Below are positions 1 to 7,134 of a DNA stretch of 29,742 nucleotides, in pieces. The position numbers and the translations under genes were made by a program. Location of the stretch: the NCBI GenBank assembly GCA_964641895.1, contig CAZXLA010000026.1, positions 1-29,742 on the forward strand. The letters are read 5' to 3'. Below the pieces are notes generated by a model. It worked only from the letters and a program-made list of their open reading frames with translations. It did no database searches and was not told the DNA's origin. Each line of letters starts with the position of its first letter. Positions within the stretch are counted from its first letter, which is position 1. The stretch comes from UBA2421 sp964641895. GTDB lineage: Bacteria; Planctomycetota; Phycisphaerae; Tepidisphaerales; Tepidisphaeraceae.

Positions 1-46
1 TTGAAGGCGGAACTCAACGCCAAATATAGAGTTACGTCTTAACTTC

Positions 47-232
47 GTGGCATTAAGCTGCGTCCTCGTTTCCCCCTTGATCGATCGCAGCGTCTCGAAT
101 GAGACGGCATCCTACGGTCCCGCCGCACGCAACGTGCGGCGGGACGATGACGATGACGACGACGACCGCGACGACCGCAACCGTCGAAACGGCGGAAGGC
201 GCAAGTCTTTCCTGCGCGAACTGTTCGACTGA
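47..232 (+). CDS. Small Asp/Arg-rich hypothetical protein (61 aa)
   Basis: The frame opens after a TGA at bases 2-4, and GTG at 47 is the first plausible start; no Shine-Dalgarno is visible. The product has a short hydrophobic start, an unbroken run of eight Asp, a mixed Asp/Arg/Asn stretch and the ending KSFLRELFD. That charged linker plus amphipathic tail is the only protein-like feature. The middle (GPAARNVRRD) is encoded by a perfect 13-bp hairpin, so part of the frame may be repeat-derived. I do not recognise a family. It could be a small soluble protein, the tail of an upstream gene broken by a frameshift, or a chance frame. Confidence 0.3.
   Translation: MALSCVLVSPLIDRSVSNETASYGPAARNVRRDDDDDDDDRDDRNRRNGGRRKSFLRELFD
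117..145. repeat. Perfect 13-bp hairpin, 3-nt loop
   Basis: Arm GTCCCGCCGCACG (117-129) is exactly complementary to 133-145, with loop CAA at 130-132. It lies inside the small ORF at 47-232 and is followed by the GAC/GAT tract that encodes the Asp run. It may be a palindromic repeat element or an RNA hairpin. Confidence 0.7.
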
Positions 233-508
233 CCCCCCGCCGCTCCACACGCCGTTCCACGGGCCTCACGTTGTTGTTCGCACACACGGCGCCCGTCACG
301 CGCTTTCCACGTGACGCCGAGAAACCACTTCACACCCGGCCCGATGCGCGTTAAATGCAATTCGTTGGAAATCATGCGTCGGGTCGATTAAGGTGACGCA
401 CCGGGTGCGACCGCGCCGTGGTCGCAGGTTCGGGATGATCGGGCCGTCATCTCATAGTCCCTCATCGTCCGTGCCTCGCGCGGAGTCGGTGACGCCCGGA
501 GTCTGTTC
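233..508. other. Intergenic region, no gene seen
   Basis: This is the leader region of the antiporter gene. Short frames on both strands here do not look like proteins. No strong sigma70-like promoter was found. The only clear signal is GGAG at 498-501, which serves the ATG at 509. Confidence 0.5.
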
Positions 509-1900
509 ATGCAGAAGGTTCTTCTTTACTCCCTGCTTTTGGTCGGGGGGCTTATCGCGTCCCAGTTTCTTGGAAATGCACCCGAATCGTTTCGCACGAT
601 GGTCGTCATCGCGACAATGTTCGCGCTGTCGTTCATCATGATCCATGTCGGATACGAATTCGACATCGACAAGACCAAGCCCGGTGCGTACGTCAAGGAT
701 TACGGTATCGCGTTCACGGCAGCGTTTTTCCCGTGGGTCTTCTGCGCCCTCTACTTCGTCTTCGTCATGGCGCCGTCCGGGCTGTGGGGGCATCTTGACC
801 TATGGAAAGAGACGCTGCTGGCGTCTCGCTTCGCCTCCCCCACCAGCGCCGGTGTCCTGTTCAGCATGCTCGCGGCGGCGGGGTTATCGATGACCTGGGT
901 CTTCAAAAAAGCCCGCATCCTCGCGATCTTCGACGACCTGGACACCATCCTGCTCATGATCCCGCTCAAGATCATGATGGTCGGCTTCAAGTGGCAGCTC
1001 ATGGCGCTGCTGCTGGTCATCGTCATCATGCTGGCGCTTGCGTGGCGGTACTTGAACACGTGGAAACTCCCCACCGGTTGGATCGCAACCCTCACCTACG
1101 CGGGCCTCATCACGGCGGCGTCGGAGTTCATTCATCGGATGAGCAAAGTGTATGACCCGCAGGTTCCGATCCACGTCGAAGTGCTTTTGCCCGCGTTCGT
1201 GCTGGGGTGCATCATCAACAGCTCGCACGGTAAGGACCATGCGCACACGGAAGACATGGCGCACTCGAAGAATGACGCCCGCGCCAGCGTCGTCATCAGC
1301 GCGATCTTCATGGTGCTGGTCGGTCTGAACATGCCCCCGATCACCACCGGCACGAGCGTTGCCGTGACCGACCCGGCCGTCGCACAGGCTGTCGCCGCTG
1401 ATGACCCCGAAACCGTTGCGCGGGAGACGGCAGCGGTGGACTCTGCGGTCGGCGCGAGGTCTGACATACCGATTGCGACCGAAGTCCCCGCGACTGCGAC
1501 ACCCGAAGGCGGGGGTAAAATCAATTACTTGGTTTATGAAGGTGCAGACCCGGCGCTGCTGGCAGAGAAGCGCGCGTTCCCCGGTTGGGACGTCATCGCG
1601 TTTCATGTGGTGATCATCACGATCATCAGCAACATCGGGAAGATGTTCCCGGCGTTCTGTTACCGGCGCGAGGTGCATTGGAAGGAACGGCTTGCGGTCG
1701 CGATCGCTATGTGGCCGCGCGGGGAAGTCGGTGCCGGGGTGCTGGTCGTCAGCCTCAGCTACGGGATCGGCGGACCGATCCTGACCGTCGCGGTCCTGTC
1801 GCTTGCGCTAAACCTCCTGTGCACCGGTCTGTTCATCGTCATGGTGAAGAAACTCATCGCAAGTGTCCCAAGTCCGGTCACCACCCAAGCAGCGGTATGA
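509..1900 (+). CDS. Cation:proton antiporter (CPA-type membrane protein)
   Basis: This 463-aa, highly hydrophobic protein has about 11-12 predicted membrane segments and probably exchanges Na+ or K+ for protons across the inner membrane. The first half has the antiporter-like pattern LLASRFASPTSAGVLFSML followed by IFDDLDTILLMIPLKI, with acidic residues in a membrane segment. The C-terminal third has MWPRGEVGAGVLVVSLSYG, the conserved Arg/Gly/Glu stretch of Na+/H+ exchanger-like proteins. A hydrophilic Ala/Thr/Asp-rich loop (about residues 285-355) interrupts the membrane region and is unusually long. GGAG at 498-501 is 7 bases before the ATG and fixes the start. The gene is convergent with a second antiporter. 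The ion is not predictable from sequence. Confidence 0.85.
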   Translation: MQKVLLYSLLLVGGLIASQFLGNAPESFRTMVVIATMFALSFIMIHVGYEFDIDKTKPGAYVKDYGIAFTAAFFPWVFCALYFVFVMAPSGLWGHLDLWKETLLASRFASPTSAGVLFSMLAAAGLSMTWVFKKARILAIFDDLDTILLMIPLKIMMVGFKWQLMALLLVIVIMLALAWRYLNTWKLPTGWIATLTYAGLITAASEFIHRMSKVYDPQVPIHVEVLLPAFVLGCIINSSHGKDHAHTEDMAHSKNDARASVVISAIFMVLVGLNMPPITTGTSVAVTDPAVAQAVAADDPETVARETAAVDSAVGARSDIPIATEVPATATPEGGGKINYLVYEGADPALLAEKRAFPGWDVIAFHVVIITIISNIGKMFPAFCYRREVHWKERLAVAIAMWPRGEVGAGVLVVSLSYGIGGPILTVAVLSLALNLLCTGLFIVMVKKLIASVPSPVTTQAAV

Positions 1901-1909
1901 CGGAAAAGT

Positions 1910-2170
1910 CAGTGGACAGTGGACAGTGGGCAGTGGGCAGGGGCCAGTGGGCAGTGAGCAGTGCGAAGTGGGCAGTGAGCAGTGCGAAGTGGGCAGTGNN
2001 NNNNNNNNNNNNNNNNNNNNNNNNNNNNNNNNNNNNNNNNNNNNNNNNNNNNNNNNNNNNNNNNNNNNNNNNNNNNNNNNNNNNNNNNNNNNNNNNNNCC
2101 AGTGGGCAGTGAGCAGTGCGAAGTGGGCAGTGAGCAGTGCGAAGTGGGCAGTGCGAAGTGAACAGTGGTG
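1910..2170 (+). repeat. Tandem heptamer array (AGTGNNN), with assembly gap
   Basis: The DNA is a run of AGTGNNN heptamers (AGTGGAC, AGTGGGC, AGTGAGC, AGTGCGA). Three of them (AGTGGGC-AGTGAGC-AGTGCGA) form a higher-order 21-nt unit repeated several times on each side of the N run. It lies just after the stop of the first antiporter gene. Reverse-complement heptamers follow at 2221-2272, so the whole can fold into a long hairpin between two convergent genes. True copy number is uncertain because of the gap. Confidence 0.85.
1999..2098. other. 100-N assembly gap flanked by an identical 55-mer
   Basis: Exactly 100 N. The 55 bases before it (1944-1998) equal the 55 bases after it (2099-2153). This is the signature of two contigs that overlap by one k-mer and were joined with a standard N spacer. 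The real distance is probably shorter by 155 bases, though the tandem repeat also allows true extra copies. Confidence 0.85.
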
Positions 2171-2220
2171 GGTGAGTCATGTGCAGGGGACAGCGGGCAG
2201 AGACGCGATGCGGTCTTTAC

Positions 2221-2276
2221 TGCCCCCTGCCCCCTGCCCACTGCGCTCTGCCCACTGCTCACTGCCCACTGCTATC
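2221..2276 (-). repeat. Inverted arm of the AGTGNNN heptamer array
   Basis: Bases 2253-2271 are an exact 19-base reverse complement of 1945-1963, and the rest is made of CCCCTGC/CACTGC-type heptamers. The arm overlaps the stop codon of the - strand antiporter (2272-2274). It could act as a bidirectional terminator. Confidence 0.75.
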
Positions 2277-3972
2277 TGAGGAACAGCAGCCAGACGACGA
2301 TGAGGACGGGCAGGAGGATGGGGAGGGAGTAACCGAAGATGTATCCGAAGAAGCTGGGTGTGGGCGCGCCGGTATTTTCTGCGATGCTTTTGACCATGAA
2401 GTTCGGGCCGTTCCCGATGTAGGTCATCGCGCCGAACAGGACAGAGCCCATAGAGATCGCGACGAGGAAGCCGTTCAGTTTCGGTTCACTGACGAGGTTC
2501 AACACCCGAAGTTGGCGATCGGTGATTATCCCGTTCTTGTACTGATCGGGCAGGTACTTCTGAAGCGCCTCCATCGTATCACGCACCTGCTGGATCTGGT
2601 CCGCGTCGAGCCCGGCGATGTGCTGGTCGATGACGTGCTGCGGGTCTTTCAAGATCTCCATCTCGCGTCGGATCGTGGCCGGTTCGAGGGAACCCAGCTG
2701 CATCTGGAAGAAGGTCATGTAGGTGGGCGCGTTATCGAGGACGGACGACAGCGTTCCGCTGAGAAAGTAATACTGTCCGGGGGTTTTTAGAGGGAGTTTG
2801 TTTGAATTGTTGTAGAGATAATTCAGTGCCGGGACCATGGTGAGGAAGATGCCGACGAACAGGAATGCGACTTCCTTGATCGGTCCGAAGTTGAAGACAT
2901 TTTCGCCGTGGACGCGCCGGGGCGTGGTCGCGAGCGACGCGAACGCCGCCAGCGCCATGAGCATCTCCCGCCACGGGCCGTGGAACAGAACTTTGTTGAG
3001 CGTGGCGTGACCCAGAATGCCGACCAGGATCAAAGTGATGAACAGGAGGTTGGTCGCGCCGTAGAAGCTGACCGCCGGTCCGTAATCGTCCCCGTCGTAG
3101 CTGGCGCGGGAGTCACGGGCGGCGTTGAGCTTGTCGATGATCCAGAAGATCAACAGCAGCAGCCCGTTCACCACCAACCAGATCGGCCAGCAGTTTTCAA
3201 ACACCCAGAAGAACGGCACGCCCTTCAGGTAACCCAGAAACAGCGGCGGATCACCGATGGGCGTGAGCGACCCGCCTGCATTGGCCACCACAAAGATGAA
3301 GAACACGATGTGGTAAGCCCGCAGGTGTCCCTTGTTCAGCCGGATAAACGGCCTGATGAGCAGCATCGATGCGCCGGTGGTGCCGAACAGGTTCGCGATG
3401 ATCGCGCCGATGAGCAGGATGACCGTATTGGCCGTCGGCGTGGCGCGGGCGCGCACGCGAATGAGAATCCCTCCGGAAACGATGAACAGCGATCCCAGCA
3501 AAAAAATAAAGCTGATGTACTCCGCCGCCGCCCGCGCCACGTTGCCGGGGCCGAACTGCACGAAGAAGAGGTAGTACACCGCCACGATTCCGCCCAGTGC
3601 AATGGCAACGCGCGCGTAGTTGTCTTCCCACCAGTGTTTGGCAATGAAAGGCATCGTCGCGATGCCGGCGAGCAGCACAGCGAAGGGAATGACCCACGGC
3701 AGGGCGACTCTTGCATCCGGCACGCCGTGCGAAAAATGCTCCAGCAAAAATCCCCCGACTGCAGTAACAATCGCAAGGAGGAAGCCGATCGAGAGCCACT
3801 TGCCCGTCGGCGCCGAGGCTACCATCTCCGGCATTTCATATCCGGGCACATGACTGTCGGGATGTCCCAAATGCAGCACACGATGTGCATGAGCGATCGA
3901 AGTAGCGCGAATCACCACGTTGGGGGTGGCGGCTTTAGCCGCCGCCGGGCTTTGTTCGTCAGAATCGCGCAT
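2272..3972 (-). CDS. nhaD: NhaD-type sodium:proton antiporter (ArsB/NhaD superfamily)
   Basis: 566 aa with about 12 membrane segments, an ion-transporter-superfamily Na+/H+ antiporter of the inner membrane. Diagnostic NhaD-like stretches are NLFGTTGASMLLIRPFIRLN, SLTPIGDPPLFLGYLKGVPF, SSVLDNAPTYMTFF and TYIGNGPNFMVKSIAE. A soluble insert (about residues 430-485, Asp/Gln-rich) precedes the last membrane segments and is longer than I would expect for the family. ATG at 3972 gives the longest frame. The first ~45 residues are hydrophilic and Ala-rich and are partly encoded by a GGCGGCT/AGCCGCC palindrome. ATG at residue 47 or 50 is therefore an alternative start. The gene is convergent with the other antiporter and divergent from purE. 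The symbol reflects family resemblance only. Confidence 0.85.
   Translation of the reverse strand: MRDSDEQSPAAAKAATPNVVIRATSIAHAHRVLHLGHPDSHVPGYEMPEMVASAPTGKWLSIGFLLAIVTAVGGFLLEHFSHGVPDARVALPWVIPFAVLLAGIATMPFIAKHWWEDNYARVAIALGGIVAVYYLFFVQFGPGNVARAAAEYISFIFLLGSLFIVSGGILIRVRARATPTANTVILLIGAIIANLFGTTGASMLLIRPFIRLNKGHLRAYHIVFFIFVVANAGGSLTPIGDPPLFLGYLKGVPFFWVFENCWPIWLVVNGLLLLIFWIIDKLNAARDSRASYDGDDYGPAVSFYGATNLLFITLILVGILGHATLNKVLFHGPWREMLMALAAFASLATTPRRVHGENVFNFGPIKEVAFLFVGIFLTMVPALNYLYNNSNKLPLKTPGQYYFLSGTLSSVLDNAPTYMTFFQMQLGSLEPATIRREMEILKDPQHVIDQHIAGLDADQIQQVRDTMEALQKYLPDQYKNGIITDRQLRVLNLVSEPKLNGFLVAISMGSVLFGAMTYIGNGPNFMVKSIAENTGAPTPSFFGYIFGYSLPILLPVLIVVWLLFLR
3928..3943. repeat. GGCGGCT-tt-AGCCGCC palindrome in nhaD 5' end
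   Basis: A perfect 7-bp stem with a 2-base loop, encoding part of the Ala-rich N-terminus of the antiporter (AAAKAATP). It has the form of the 'GGCT..AGCC' palindrome seen in purK at 5365-5383 but with a different stem sequence. Confidence 0.6.
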
Positions 3973-4055
3973 CGATGAAATCCGGTAAGGTTCCTTTGCC
4001 GCAAGGTAGGCAAAACGACGAAATCCTCAAGCCCACTTTTACTATTCCCAATTTT

Positions 4056-4070
4056 CGCGAAGATTTCGCG
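4056..4070 (+). promoter_or_regulatory. Hairpin covering the purE ribosome-binding region
   Basis: CGCGAA (4056-4061) pairs with TTCGCG (4065-4070) around loop GAT and ends one base before the purE ATG. The only Shine-Dalgarno-like bases (GAAG, 4059-4062) lie in the stem and loop, so the fold could limit initiation. TACTAT at 4040-4045 is a possible -10 element, but no good -35 is seen. Confidence 0.35.
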
Positions 4071-4071
4071 C

Positions 4072-4557
4072 ATGAGCATCCCGCGCGTTGGCATCATCAT
4101 GGGTAGCAAGAGCGACTGGGAAACCATGCGCCACGCCGCCGAGATGCTCGATCAACTCGGCGTGGCGTATGAGAAGCAGATCGTCTCGGCGCATCGCACG
4201 CCCGATCGCCTATTTGAATACGCCTCCACCGCCGAAGCGCGGGGGTTGGCGGTGATCATCGCCGGCGCCGGAGGGGCGGCGCACCTTCCGGGCATGTGCG
4301 CCAGCAAAACGCACCTGCCGGTGCTGGGCGTGCCCGTGCACTCCAAGGCACTCAATGGATTGGATTCACTGCTGTCGATCGTGCAAATGCCCGCCGGAAT
4401 TCCCGTCGCCACGTTCGCCATCGGCGAGGCCGGCGCGAAAAATGCCGCCCTTTTCGCGTCGGCGATCCTGGCGATATCGGATGATTCTCTGGCGAACAAA
4501 TTAAAGGAGTTTCGCGCCAATCAAACGGAAGCAGTCTTGAGAGAACCTCTGCTTTAG
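4072..4557 (+). CDS. purE: N5-carboxyaminoimidazole ribonucleotide mutase
   Basis: 161 aa, the normal length of class I bacterial PurE. It moves the carboxyl group of N5-CAIR to give CAIR in de novo purine synthesis, in the cytoplasm. Seen: the nucleotide-binding start VGIIMGSKSDWETM (residues 6-19), SAHRTPDR with the family His at 41, AGAGGAAHLPGM (65-75) and GLDSLLSIVQMPAGIPVAT (96-114). The start ATG at 4072 is preceded by a small hairpin instead of a free Shine-Dalgarno. purK follows after 81 bases on the same strand. The two enzymes act in sequence (PurK makes N5-CAIR), which supports both calls. Confidence 0.97.
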   Translation: MSIPRVGIIMGSKSDWETMRHAAEMLDQLGVAYEKQIVSAHRTPDRLFEYASTAEARGLAVIIAGAGGAAHLPGMCASKTHLPVLGVPVHSKALNGLDSLLSIVQMPAGIPVATFAIGEAGAKNAALFASAILAISDDSLANKLKEFRANQTEAVLREPLL

Positions 4558-4604
4558 TCGCGGCTGCTGTTCGTCGCTTAAGCCCGCTGTTCACAACCTC
4601 TTTC

Positions 4605-4629
4605 TTATCTGCGTTAATCTGCGGCCAAG
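4605..4629. repeat. Half copy of the TCTGCG/CGCAGA element
   Basis: The stretch TATCTGCGTTAATCTGCGG and following bases matches the reverse complement of the left arm of the 23866-23965 inverted repeat with about two differences. It sits in the purE-purK spacer, ending 9 bases before the purK ATG. Only one arm is present here. Confidence 0.65.
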
Positions 4630-4638
4630 CGAAACAGA

Positions 4639-5841
4639 ATGATCCTCCCCGGCAAAACCATCGGCATCCTCGGCGGCGGGCAGCTCGGGCGGATGTTCGC
4701 CATTGCCGCCCGGCGGATGGGGTACCGCGTGGCCGCGTTCGATCCCACGCAGGATTGCCCGACTGGCCAAGTTGCCGATATCGAAGTCAACGCCCCCTAC
4801 GACGATCTCGCCGCCGCCCGTCGGTTTGCCGAGCAGGTGGATGTGGTGACGTTCGAGTTTGAGAACGTGCCGTCGGAAACGTTGGCCGCGATCGAAGAGA
4901 TTTGTCCGGTGCATCCCTCGCCGTTCGTGCTGGAAACCACGCGGCATCGCCTGCGCGAGAAAAATTTTCTCCGGTCCAACGGTTTTCCCGTGGCGGATTT
5001 TGTTGAGGTGCGGAGCGCCGATAACCTGCTGTGCGCCGTCGCGCAACTGGGTGTACCGTGTGTATTGAAGACCGCTTCGTTCGGGTACGACGGGAAGGGG
5101 CAAGTGAAGATTGATGGTTCGACTGATTTGGTTCGCGCGCGGTCTACACTGGTTGGCGCGTTTGGATCCGAGGCGGAAGCCCCCGGCTTGTTTGGGTCGA
5201 CGTTGCTGGGAGTCGTGGAAAAATTCGTTGCGTTTGAACGGGAAGTAAGTGTCATCGTCGCGCGCACCACCGACGACGATGTGAAAACGTTCGACGTCTT
5301 CTCCAACGAACATCGCAATCACATCCTCGACATCACAACAGTCAACAAAACAGCATCAGGCAAGCCGGGGGCTTCAGCCCCGGATGATCGATTCGCAAAA
5401 ACCGCAAAAGAACTCGCAACCCAAATCGCGCGCGCGATAAACCTTGTCGGACTTTTGTGCGTGGAAATGTTTGTCGAACACAATGGCACAATCATCGTCA
5501 ACGAACTTGCCCCGCGGCCGCACAACAGTGGGCACGTGACATTTGATGCCGCCGTCACCAGCCAGTTTGAACAGCAACTGCGGGCCGTGTGCGGCCTGCC
5601 GCTGGGTGACACAACGATTCTAAGACCCGCGGCTATGGCAAACCTGCTGGGTGACCTGTGGCAGCACGCTGAACCTAACTGGGCAGCGGCCCTGGCCGAT
5701 CCGCGGGTGAAGCTGCACCTGTACGGCAAGCGCGACGCCAAACCCGGGCGGAAGATGGGCCACATCACCGCGCTGGCCGAGACGGTGAATGAGGCAAGGG
5801 CGATCGTCGTTGCGGCCAGACAATCCCTCATGCAGCAATAA
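4639..5841 (+). CDS. purK: N5-carboxyaminoimidazole ribonucleotide synthase (ATP-grasp)
   Basis: 400 aa. It carboxylates AIR to N5-CAIR with ATP and bicarbonate. Seen: N-terminal ILGGGQLGRMFAIAARRMGY (residues 9-28), TFEFENVP (71-78), the ATP-grasp Lys in PCVLKTASFGYDGKGQ (140-155), EKFVAFEREVSVIVAR (194-209), and the metal-site region VNELAPRPHNSGH. These place it firmly in the PurK family. Residues about 241-252 (GKPGASAPDDRF) are encoded by an imperfect palindrome and are extra relative to the usual surface loop. A second small AAGCC/GGCTT palindrome (5177-5189) lies in another apparent loop extension (about residues 176-190). The frame stays open through both, so the enzyme is probably active. 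It sits downstream of purE, probably co-transcribed. Confidence 0.96.
   Translation: MILPGKTIGILGGGQLGRMFAIAARRMGYRVAAFDPTQDCPTGQVADIEVNAPYDDLAAARRFAEQVDVVTFEFENVPSETLAAIEEICPVHPSPFVLETTRHRLREKNFLRSNGFPVADFVEVRSADNLLCAVAQLGVPCVLKTASFGYDGKGQVKIDGSTDLVRARSTLVGAFGSEAEAPGLFGSTLLGVVEKFVAFEREVSVIVARTTDDDVKTFDVFSNEHRNHILDITTVNKTASGKPGASAPDDRFAKTAKELATQIARAINLVGLLCVEMFVEHNGTIIVNELAPRPHNSGHVTFDAAVTSQFEQQLRAVCGLPLGDTTILRPAAMANLLGDLWQHAEPNWAAALADPRVKLHLYGKRDAKPGRKMGHITALAETVNEARAIVVAARQSLMQQ
5365..5383. repeat. CCGGGGGCT/AGCCCCGG palindrome inserted in purK
   Basis: CCGGGGGCT (5365-5373), loop TC, AGCCCCGG (5376-5383), forming a stem with one unpaired G. It is translated in frame as KPGASAP within PurK, at a place where family members usually have a shorter loop. 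Confidence 0.65.
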
Positions 5842-5847
5842 TTGATG

Positions 5848-5935
5848 GTGGGGCAGACATTCCTGTCTGCCACGGTTTTCCGAGCTGTTCGCGAATCGCA
5901 CGGAATGCGATGGCAGCCAGGAATGTCTGCCCCAC
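5848..5935. mobile_element. Miniature inverted-repeat element, copy 1
   Basis: 25-base terminal arms at 5848-5872 (beginning GTGGGGCAGACATTCC) and 5911-5935 are complementary at 24 of 25 positions. The inner 38 bases contain a second small stem (TCGCA...TGCGA) next to the right arm. The same architecture and arms recur at 9444-9537. It carries no gene and starts 6 bases after the purK stop, upstream of the dus start. It is either a non-autonomous element or a REP-like hairpin. Confidence 0.85.
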
Positions 5936-5959
5936 TGTGAAGTTGTTATGATGTCTTGA

Positions 5960-7024
5960 GTGCTCATCCGCCCCCTCCATATCGGCCATGTGCAGTTGCA
6001 GACCAACCTGCTCCTGGCCCCCATCGCCGGATATTGCGACCTGGCGTTCCGCCTCGTCGCGCGCTCCTGCGGCGGGGTAGGCATGGCGTGTACCGATCTG
6101 CTCAGCAGCGAAGGCGTGCTGCGCGAAAACGCCCAAAGCATGAGTCTCGCACAAACCGCGCCGGGTGATTCGCCGCTTTGCATGCAGCTCTACGGATCGG
6201 CGACCGACCGCATGTGCGAAGCGGCGCGCTGGGCGGAAGATCATGGGGCGGATGTGGTCGACATCAACATGGGTTGCCCGGTCGATAAAGTCACCAAGAA
6301 AGACGGCGGATCGAAGCTGCTCTGCGACCCGGATAAGACGCTGGGCATGGTCGAGCGCATCAAGGCGTCGCTCCGCCGGGCACCGCTTACATGTAAATTG
6401 CGGCTCGGCTGGGATGATTCGTGCATCGTCGCGCCATCCATGGCCAAACGGCTGGAAGAGGCCGGCGTATCGCTGATCACCATCCACGGCCGCACGACGG
6501 AAATGCGCTTCAGCGGCGCGGCGCGGCTGGATGGCATCGCCGAAGTGGTGGCCGCGGTGAAGCATATTCCGGTCATCGGCAACGGGGACGTAAAAACGCC
6601 CGCCGACGCCAAGCGGATGCTCGAATACACCAAGTGCGCCGGCATCATGATCGCTCGCGGCGCGCTCAGCCAGCCGTGGATTTTCCGCGACACGTGGAGC
6701 TACCTCACCACCGGCATCATCCCGCCGCCGCTGAAGATTGAAGAAAAGGTTCAACTCATCCGCGATCATTACTACGGCATGGTCAAATACCGCTCGCCGC
6801 GCAGTGCGATGTTGGAAATGCGCAAACGCATCAGTTGGTATTCCAAGACCATGCACCCGTGCAGCCAACTCAAGGACGCCATGCGCCAGTTCGAGACGGC
6901 GGAGCAGTTTGAAGAAATTCTTCGGAGATTTCTGGATTGGCGCGCATCATGCGAGGCGCATGAGGAAAGTGCATCACGCACCATGCCAAATGAAATGCAG
7001 CTCGCGGCAATCGGCGCCGATTGA
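5960..7024 (+). CDS. dus: tRNA-dihydrouridine synthase (DusB-like)
   Basis: 354 aa, a FMN enzyme that reduces uridine to dihydrouridine in the D-loop of tRNA. The TIM-barrel start has LLLAPIAGYCDLAFR (residues 17-31). The catalytic Cys is C106 in DINMGCPVDKVTKKDGGSKLL. Further signatures are TCKLRLGWDD, ITIHGRT, IPVIGNGDVKTPADA and IMIARGALSQPWIF. The C-terminal helical RNA-binding part follows (RSAMLEMRKRISWY). GTG at 5960 is chosen because an in-frame TGA lies directly before it at 5957-5959, closing a tiny ATG-ATG-TCT frame. No clear Shine-Dalgarno is present; the miniature element at 5848-5935 occupies the upstream spacer. Which Dus subfamily it belongs to is less certain than the enzyme class. 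Confidence 0.93.
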   Translation: MLIRPLHIGHVQLQTNLLLAPIAGYCDLAFRLVARSCGGVGMACTDLLSSEGVLRENAQSMSLAQTAPGDSPLCMQLYGSATDRMCEAARWAEDHGADVVDINMGCPVDKVTKKDGGSKLLCDPDKTLGMVERIKASLRRAPLTCKLRLGWDDSCIVAPSMAKRLEEAGVSLITIHGRTTEMRFSGAARLDGIAEVVAAVKHIPVIGNGDVKTPADAKRMLEYTKCAGIMIARGALSQPWIFRDTWSYLTTGIIPPPLKIEEKVQLIRDHYYGMVKYRSPRSAMLEMRKRISWYSKTMHPCSQLKDAMRQFETAEQFEEILRRFLDWRASCEAHEESASRTMPNEMQLAAIGAD

Positions 7025-7030
7025 TGATTG

Positions 7031-7128
7031 GGGTGCCACTACTATGGTCAGGCCATGTAGTGCGAAGGAGATGGGTCTCCGGTGCTCAGTGGCGCACGAC
7101 TTGGCCTGAGCGCCAAATCGTGGCACCC
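7031..7128. repeat. Two-stem inverted repeat between convergent genes
   Basis: The outer arms GGGTGCCAC (7031-7039) and GTGGCACCC (7120-7128) are perfectly complementary. The inner arms TCAGGCCA (7048-7055) and TGGCCTGA (7102-7109) are also perfect and nested. It fills the space between dus and the DUF4159 gene, so it could terminate both transcripts. The nested arms and ~98-base size also fit a miniature mobile element. Confidence 0.75.
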
Positions 7129-7134
7129 GGCGGG

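Noticed and set aside
1910..2276. The repeated AGTGNNN array as a CRISPR
   Set aside because: The units are adjacent with no unique spacers of constant length, and no cas gene is in the window.
2908..3978. A 356-codon + strand frame opposite the NhaD gene
   Set aside because: It is the antisense shadow of a clear membrane transporter; the composition (Arg, Asp, His, Gln) is typical of such shadows.
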